Shown: piece by piece, positions 59,206-64,000 of the stretch
Layout of the letters: each line of letters opens with the position of its first letter
How positions within the stretch are numbered: position 1 is the first letter of the stretch
Origin: Kribbella sp. VKM Ac-2568
Lineage (GTDB): Bacteria > Actinomycetota > Actinomycetes > Propionibacteriales > Kribbellaceae
DNA: 64,000 nucleotides
Direction of reading: 5' to 3'
NCBI RefSeq assembly: GCF_004345365.1
Contig: NZ_SLVF01000005.1
Span: 310,001-374,000 of the forward strand
Made by a program: the position numbers and the translations under genes
Notes under the pieces: generated by a model
What the model saw: the letters and a program-made list of their open reading frames with translations, nothing else
Database searches by the model: none
Told to the model about the DNA's origin: nothing

Positions 59206-61314
59206 TCAGGTGCGACGGACAGCGAGACCGTCGATCTGGTAAATCTTGCCGGTCACCCTGGTGGTGAGGAGGACCGACCCGGTCAGGAAGGTCGCCGGCA
59301 CCGGGAGCGGCACCACGGCTTGGTACTCGGTCGTCGCCTTGTAGAGGTTCACCACGCCCACGTACTTGCCGTTGTAGTAGACGTTCAGGCTGCCGCAGGT
59401 CACGCATTTCGTTGCGATCAGGAACAGCCGCTTCGCCTGCACACCTTGGGAGACGGAGATGCTCTTCGCCTTGGTGACGGTCGCGGTTCCGAGGTAGTAG
59501 GCGGGATGGGCTGCCCGGACCCAGCCCTTGGCCGCGCCCATCCGGCGGTCGTCCGACGGTCGGGAGAAGCACTTGTCGGCGGTCCAGGCCGACAGGTTGC
59601 CGGCGATGTCACGCGCCCGGACCGACACGCAGTACTCGTAGCCCGCGGCAACGCCGATCGCCACGGAGCTGGCCGTCGTACCGGACTTGATCGTGGCGTA
59701 GGCGCCGAAGTTCGCCGCGGTGGACGCGATCCGCCACCGGACGTCGTACGAGCCGATGCCGCTGTTATCCGTCCCGGAGTAGGTGACCCTCGCGGTGGCC
59801 AGCTTCGTCACGTCGAACGTCGGTCCCGTGATCCGGACACTCGGCACGGCGGTGTCGACGGTCAGCCAGCGGACAGCTTCGGTACCGCGTCCGCCGGCCT
59901 CGACGGCCCAGACCCGCAGCACGTGCGTGCCGGCCGCGACACCGGCTTTCTGGAACGGCGATGCCGGGCATGGCGCCGTCTTCACACCGTCGAACTCGCA
60001 GCTCACGTAGGGATTTGCCAGTCCGGTGGTGTCGAAGGGCACCGACAGATTCGGCCCCACGGCAGCCGCGGTCGGCTTGATTGTGATCCGCGGGCCCTGC
60101 CAGACGGCCGACTCGACCAGTTCCCCGGCCGGCGGGTCGAACAGTTGCGCGTTCACGTACGGTCGTCCGTCGTTGACCGGCACCTGCTGGAGGGTGCTTC
60201 CGCTCTCTGTTCGACGAGCGACGAGCAAGAGGTTGGATCTCGCCCAACTGATCGACTCTCCACTCGTACCGAACGGGTAAGCCGGTACGGGAGTGCCGCC
60301 ACCGACCGGGATCACGTTCACCGAGGTGTTCTTGAAGTAGGCGATCCACAGACCGTTCGGTGACGCGACCGGGTGCTGCGCCAACTCGGTACCGGCGTAG
60401 GTGGTCAGGACCACACCGCCGGCCTTTGCCTGGACGCGTTGCAGCTTCCCTGTCACCTGGTCCTTGACGATCAGCGCCTGGTTGTCGGGCAGCCAGGACG
60501 GCGCGGCCAGGTTGCAGCCGACCCGGATCGGTGCGCCGCCGGTCGCACCGATGACCTCGACACAGGAGGTACCGTCCTGTTCCCGTTCGAAGGCGATCCG
60601 GGTGCCGTCCGGGGACCAGGACTTCGCCGTGATCCCACTCGACCCGTCGAGGATCTTCACCGGCTGGGCGTGCGGGACGACCGCCGAGACCGTCCACAGG
60701 CTCGTCTTGGCCTGCGAGAAGACGACCTGCCGCCCGTCGGCCGACGCCGCGATGGCCTTGTCGACCTGCTGCGTCGGGCCAGAGGCGGCGATCGGAATGA
60801 CGTGGGTTGCCCCCTGGACGGCGATCTGGCCGAGGAACGTGCGGCTGACGCCGCCTGTCGTCACGGTGTGAGCGACGGTGATGGCATCGGTCGGGTCGGC
60901 GACAGTGGCACCCGGTACGGTGTCGGCCGGGCCGGGAGTGCTGGACGGTCCCTCACCGTCGGCGTTCACCGCAGCGACGGAGTACGTCGCCTTGGGGAGC
61001 CGCTCGGTGTCCTGCCAGGTGAAGGTGGTGACCGCCGTTCGCGGCACGGTGTAGGCGGTCTCGGTCCCGTTCACGGACCGGCGAACGACGAAGCCGGTCA
61101 CCCCGTCGACGGTCCCTTCGTCCGCCGGAAGGTTCCAGGCCAGGTCGATCCCGGTGAAGGTGCCCTTCACTCGCACCCCGAGCGGCACCGACGGAACCGA
61201 CGCCGCCTGCTGGGTCGACGTGGTGAAACCGGTGACCGCCGTTGCCGGGACAGCCGCAGTCAGGAAGACGGCCGACAGAGCCATCGGCGTGGCGAAGCGC
61301 AGGAACGTGCGCAA
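59206..61314 (-). CDS. Secreted fibronectin-III / PD40 beta-propeller protein
   Basis: 702 residues with a Sec signal peptide (MRTFLRFATPMALSAVFLTA, cleavage near AVPATA). A fibronectin-III-like domain follows (VPLGVRVKGTFTGIDLAWNLP ... GFVVRRSVNG ... YSVAAVNADGEG), then a TolB/PD40-like propeller (AASADGRQVVFSQ, SWSPDGTRIAFER, ASPNGLWIAYFK), and a C-terminal Ig-like region plus a final domain with KCVTCGSLNVYYNGKYVG. It is probably cell-surface or secreted and binds polysaccharide or protein. It stands alone. Confidence 0.87.
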   Translation of the reverse strand: MRTFLRFATPMALSAVFLTAAVPATAVTGFTTSTQQAASVPSVPLGVRVKGTFTGIDLAWNLPADEGTVDGVTGFVVRRSVNGTETAYTVPRTAVTTFTWQDTERLPKATYSVAAVNADGEGPSSTPGPADTVPGATVADPTDAITVAHTVTTGGVSRTFLGQIAVQGATHVIPIAASGPTQQVDKAIAASADGRQVVFSQAKTSLWTVSAVVPHAQPVKILDGSSGITAKSWSPDGTRIAFEREQDGTSCVEVIGATGGAPIRVGCNLAAPSWLPDNQALIVKDQVTGKLQRVQAKAGGVVLTTYAGTELAQHPVASPNGLWIAYFKNTSVNVIPVGGGTPVPAYPFGTSGESISWARSNLLLVARRTESGSTLQQVPVNDGRPYVNAQLFDPPAGELVESAVWQGPRITIKPTAAAVGPNLSVPFDTTGLANPYVSCEFDGVKTAPCPASPFQKAGVAAGTHVLRVWAVEAGGRGTEAVRWLTVDTAVPSVRITGPTFDVTKLATARVTYSGTDNSGIGSYDVRWRIASTAANFGAYATIKSGTTASSVAIGVAAGYEYCVSVRARDIAGNLSAWTADKCFSRPSDDRRMGAAKGWVRAAHPAYYLGTATVTKAKSISVSQGVQAKRLFLIATKCVTCGSLNVYYNGKYVGVVNLYKATTEYQAVVPLPVPATFLTGSVLLTTRVTGKIYQIDGLAVRRT

Positions 61315-61565
61315 AGGGAACCCCCAGAAGTCAGAGCGGCAGAAAGATGGCCGCGCCCCCCTATCGGCTACGGCAGCCGAACGTTACATCGGCAGCTCCG
61401 CACCTTTAGGCGACCCGGATGGCGGTCCGAGGCCGCCGGCGCGCGATGCCGTGTGGGCGCCGTCTGAACCGTCTGCACTATCGCCCTGTCGAGCGTCGCC
61501 TTCCTGTGCCGGCTCTGCCCGCCATTGACAGACCGTCTGCGATCCCGGCTACAGGGAGTAGTAAC

Positions 61566-61636
61566 GCCTGGTCAGAGAGCCGACGAGGGGACTCGAACCC
61601 CTAACCACCGCTTTCTGAGCCCAGGCCTCTCGTTGC
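61566..61636 (-). repeat. tRNA-3'-end-like repeat, copy B
   Basis: On the - strand the sequence has the loop CTCAGAA followed by AGCGGTGGTT, TpsiC arm AGGGGTTCGAGTCCCCT and acceptor strand CGTCGGCTC. The CCGCT needed to form the anticodon stem is absent upstream, so the tRNA 5' half is missing. It is better preserved than copy A. A decayed DUF932 gene begins about 150 bases away. Confidence 0.75.
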
Positions 61637-61785
61637 CTGCCATCAATCCGCACAAGCACTCATGACCTGGGCTTATGCCTAACCGAGCATGTCGCCGACG
61701 CTCAAGAATTCTCACTCTCTGCCGCTGATTCACGTGAGTTAAGACGTGAGTGCCCCCGCGGGTCCGGTGTGCGCCAAGACGCCCT

Positions 61786-62339
61786 CGAGTAACCGGCGAC
61801 GACCGGTCGTTCCTCGTCCGTACCTTCCGTGGAGCGAGGGCTCCGGGCTGGCCCGGGCCGCTGCTGTCGGACAAGTTCAAGCTGATCGACAACCTGGACG
61901 CCCTCACCGCGACCCTCGACGGTGTCCGCGCTGCCGGCGTACCGATCGACATCCGAGGTTGCGACCTGACCCGACTCCCGCATGTGCGTCCGGATCCAGG
62001 CCGAAGAGGTTGCAGCGTTCGCACCCTAGCTGCTGAAGGGCTACCGCTCACGGTTCACCGGCGCCACGGCGCCACCGGCGCCACCGGCGCCGAAAACCCC
62101 ACCGTGTTCGCCGGGTTCATCATCTCCCGCAGCGAGGTCGGCGCGGAGCGTTCACCATCACTCCCCATCTGGTCGTGCAGGTCTGCGTCAACGGCATGAC
62201 GATCACCAAGGACGTACAGCGCGCCGTGCACGTCGGCAGCCGGGTGGCCGACGGACTGATCCGGTGGTCCGACGACGCCCGCGAGAAGGAGATCGCCCTC
62301 ATCCGGGCGCGCACCAAGGATGCACTGGGTTGTCGTTGA
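61786..62339 (+). pseudogene. Decayed DUF932 gene (plasmid/phage-type), several frameshifts
   Basis: Consecutive pieces in different frames fit DUF932: LLSDKFKLIDNLDALTATLD and GVRAAGVPIDIRGCDLT in frame one; MCVRIQAEEVAAFAP-stop-LLKGYRSRFTGA in frame two; ENPTVFAGFIISRSEVG back in frame one; FTITPHLVVQVCVNGMTITK and RWSDDAREKEIALIRARTKDAL in another frame. At least one stop codon and three frameshifts. DUF932 genes are typical of plasmids, phages and integrative elements, fitting the nearby tRNA-like repeat. Confidence 0.8.
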
Positions 62340-62475
62340 AGTTCTCGACGATCTCGTTGGTGACGAGGAGGAAGTCGCGTACTCGCGTCGCGCGAGTGCG
62401 CGCAAGCACCCTGTCCCTGGGTAGGGTCTGCTTTCGGCCGGACGAGCGAGTCCGGCGGGGACGAAGGAACACCAG

Positions 62476-63201
62476 ATGATGCGTGCCGGTTTTGCCCTGC
62501 TTGCTGTGCCACTGCTGGTCAGCTGCGGCGGCTCCTCCGAGCAGAGTGCGCCGCCACCGACGACGGTCTCGGCGATAACTTCGGTGACTCCCGCACCACG
62601 GGCGTCGGCTCCTGCGGCGACACCGTCACGAGCCGTATCGCCGCGGCCGACCGCGCCGACTGCCACGCCACGGCAGGTCGATCTCGCGCGGCTGGTGGTC
62701 CGATCCGCCACCTTCACTCGAAGGTCGCCCCGGGACTGGGATCGGCAACGGGTCGGTGCGTTCGACGTGGAGCGGTTCGTCAGCAAGTTGTCCGGGACCC
62801 CGCAGGAGGATCGCCAGCTGCTCGCCCGGACCGGATTCGTCCGCGGGTACGTCAGCATCCGCATGTCGTCCGACGACCGACGACTGGCGGTCTATCTGTA
62901 CCGGTTCCGTTCTCACGAGGGCGCGGTGACGCTCCAGAACCGTTTCTGGGGACAGTACGAGCACGGCGACACGTTCACGGTCCGGGGCATCTCGCGCACC
63001 TGGACGGATTCAGGACTGACAAAGAAGTCGTCTCCCACGCGCTTCACGGCAGGTGCGAACGTGAATTTTGTCGTCGGCAACGTCCTCGCCCAAGTAACGG
63101 TGACCGAGTCAAGCCAGACCATCGACGGCCTCCGCCCCGACACCCGGCTGGCCGCCGCCATTTCGAACCTCCAGCAGGATCTCCTCAAGGCCGCCGGCTG
63201 A
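62476..63201 (+). CDS. Secreted lipoprotein, 241 residues
   Basis: Signal peptide MMRAGFALLAVPLLVSC with lipobox LVSC (Cys 17). A Pro/Thr/Ala-rich linker (residues 25-65) is followed by a globular domain (LVVRSATFTRRSPRDWDRQRVGAF ... FVVGNVLAQVTVTESSQTIDGLRP). It is a surface-tethered protein of unknown role. The ATG is preceded by GAAGGA; a second ATG follows directly. No family recognised. Confidence 0.82.
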   Translation: MMRAGFALLAVPLLVSCGGSSEQSAPPPTTVSAITSVTPAPRASAPAATPSRAVSPRPTAPTATPRQVDLARLVVRSATFTRRSPRDWDRQRVGAFDVERFVSKLSGTPQEDRQLLARTGFVRGYVSIRMSSDDRRLAVYLYRFRSHEGAVTLQNRFWGQYEHGDTFTVRGISRTWTDSGLTKKSSPTRFTAGANVNFVVGNVLAQVTVTESSQTIDGLRPDTRLAAAISNLQQDLLKAAG

Positions 63202-63226
63202 TCCGTCACCCCAGCGATACCAACGC

Positions 63227-63257
63227 CAGGCTCCACGCCGATCGTGCGCGGAGCCTG
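63227..63257 (+). terminator. Hairpin after lipoprotein gene
   Basis: CAGGCTCC / GGAGCCTG arms (8 bp) around a 15-base loop, 25 bases past the stop. No T-run. Confidence 0.45.
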
Positions 63258-63487
63258 CCGGAACTACCAGATGAGCTTCGAGGGCGGTAGGTGGGAGATG
63301 TAGGGGGCAGGCCGGACCGGGCTTCTGCCAGCGCCTCGACGCAACCGTCGATGACCAGGACAGCCTTATCAGTGCACGTTGGGACGGCTCCAACGACAGC
63401 GACCGGGTCGGGCCGCTGGGCGGGCGGGGGTGCCGGAAGCTTGCGCGACGGCGGGGACGACGTCCGGGCAGCCTTCGAAGCCGAAAA

Positions 63488-63799
63488 TTAGGTAGCTGTG
63501 CTGGGAAGCCCGTGGCGGTCTGGCAGCTCTTGATAAGCCAGTCCACCCACACCGTTGTGTAGCCGGAGGACTTCGGCAGTTCGATGTACAAGCAGTACTG
63601 TCCGTTCGGGATGTGGGTCGTTCGAGCCTGCCAGCGGGCGGATGCCTTTGAGCCTCCCGGCGTCGAGGAAGTGCCGATTGTTGAACTTGTAGGGGATGGC
63701 AGCGGCCACCCGGCGCTGGGCCTCCCCAGCGCCCAGCAACCCGTAGCCGACGACAGACCGCTTCTGTTCACGAATCACCGTTTGGCCGCGCTTACCCAT
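63488..63799 (-). pseudogene. Broken hypothetical gene at right edge
   Basis: From an ATG at 63799 the frame reads MGKRGQTVIREQKRSVVGYG and IPYKFNNRHFLDAGRLKGIRPLA, then the plausible continuation shifts by one base near 63630: RTTHIPNGQYCLYIELPKSS, YTTVWVDWLIKSCQT. Joining the two gives a longer, protein-like sequence with no family I can name. Either a frameshifted relic or an assembly error. Confidence 0.5.
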
Positions 63800-64000
63800 C
63801 TGTGCCCTGCTCAGGGCCCGAGTCCGGGCCGGGGGCATCGGCCGAGTCCGGATCCGGACCGGGCGTTGCAGGTGCTCGGCGCCGAGTCGTCCCAGGCCGC
63901 AACGAACCAGCCAGCAACCCGGTCAGGATCGACACCGAGCAGCTGCAGGTCAGCGTCGGCAACCGAACTCGCTGACCAGGCGGTCGAGCCCGGCGGCGTA

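Overview
The window is high-GC DNA with dense genes, GGAGG-type ribosome binding sites, frequent GTG starts and many 4-base ATGA stop/start overlaps. ECF sigma factors, GAF-ANTAR, LAL-type LuxR, SHOCT/RDD and DUF3892 proteins all point to a soil actinomycete. The overall style is Kribbella- or Nocardioidaceae-like, but that placement is inference. No intact tRNA, rRNA or CRISPR array was found.

Layout. 1-7.2 kb: a sugar ABC transporter operon (binding protein and two permeases, the second cut by the window edge), a TrmH-type RNA methyltransferase, a truncated Gfo/Idh/MocA-like gene behind sugar-operator-like palindromes, and a LacI regulator. 7.2-13.3 kb: a hydrolase, a uracil-DNA-glycosylase-like protein, an amidohydrolase, a zinc-free bL36 too short for ordinary ORF finding, LtrA and a MerR/B12-domain regulator. 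13.4-19.6 kb: small enzymes, GAF-ANTAR, a GAP-family membrane protein, a three-gene operon (9-residue-repeat protein, RDD, SHOCT) and stress-type small proteins. 19.8-27.6 kb: a flavoprotein, GNAT, an orphan PIN protein, a terpene-cyclase-like toroid protein, and a flavin reductase/DoxX pair divergent from a cysteine-rich HTH regulator across a clear palindrome. 27.6-35.3 kb: a heterodimeric ABC exporter, then a two-component system whose response regulator carries a single-base frameshift and whose kinase is fused to a DUF4173-like membrane domain. 35.3-42 kb: TetR, two SDRs, two paralogous SigX5-type ECF sigma factors sharing an upstream motif, a DHFR-like protein and a uridine-kinase-like protein. 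42-50.4 kb: two giant LAL/MalT-type LuxR regulators around an MHS transporter, with three mini-proteins of one recurring alpha/beta family beside them (a fourth copy lies at 15.5 kb).

50.4-64 kb is patchwork. It has a CPBP protease, an XRE fragment, and two diverged copies of a tRNA-3'-end-like repeat about 10.2 kb apart. Between the repeats are a TetR/hydrolase pair, a holin-family remnant, a methyltransferase, a TetR/MFS pair, a free-standing LeuA regulatory domain, a YCII protein, a 22-bp perfect hairpin and a secreted beta-propeller protein. Beyond the second repeat lie a multiply frameshifted DUF932 gene, a lipoprotein and another broken gene. This stretch looks like an old, decaying integration region.

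The strongest candidates for undescribed biology are the mini-protein/LAL-regulator cluster, the tandem repeats that span stop codons at three loci, the kinase-DUF4173 fusion with an internal ribosome binding site, and the tRNA-like repeats with gene debris around them.
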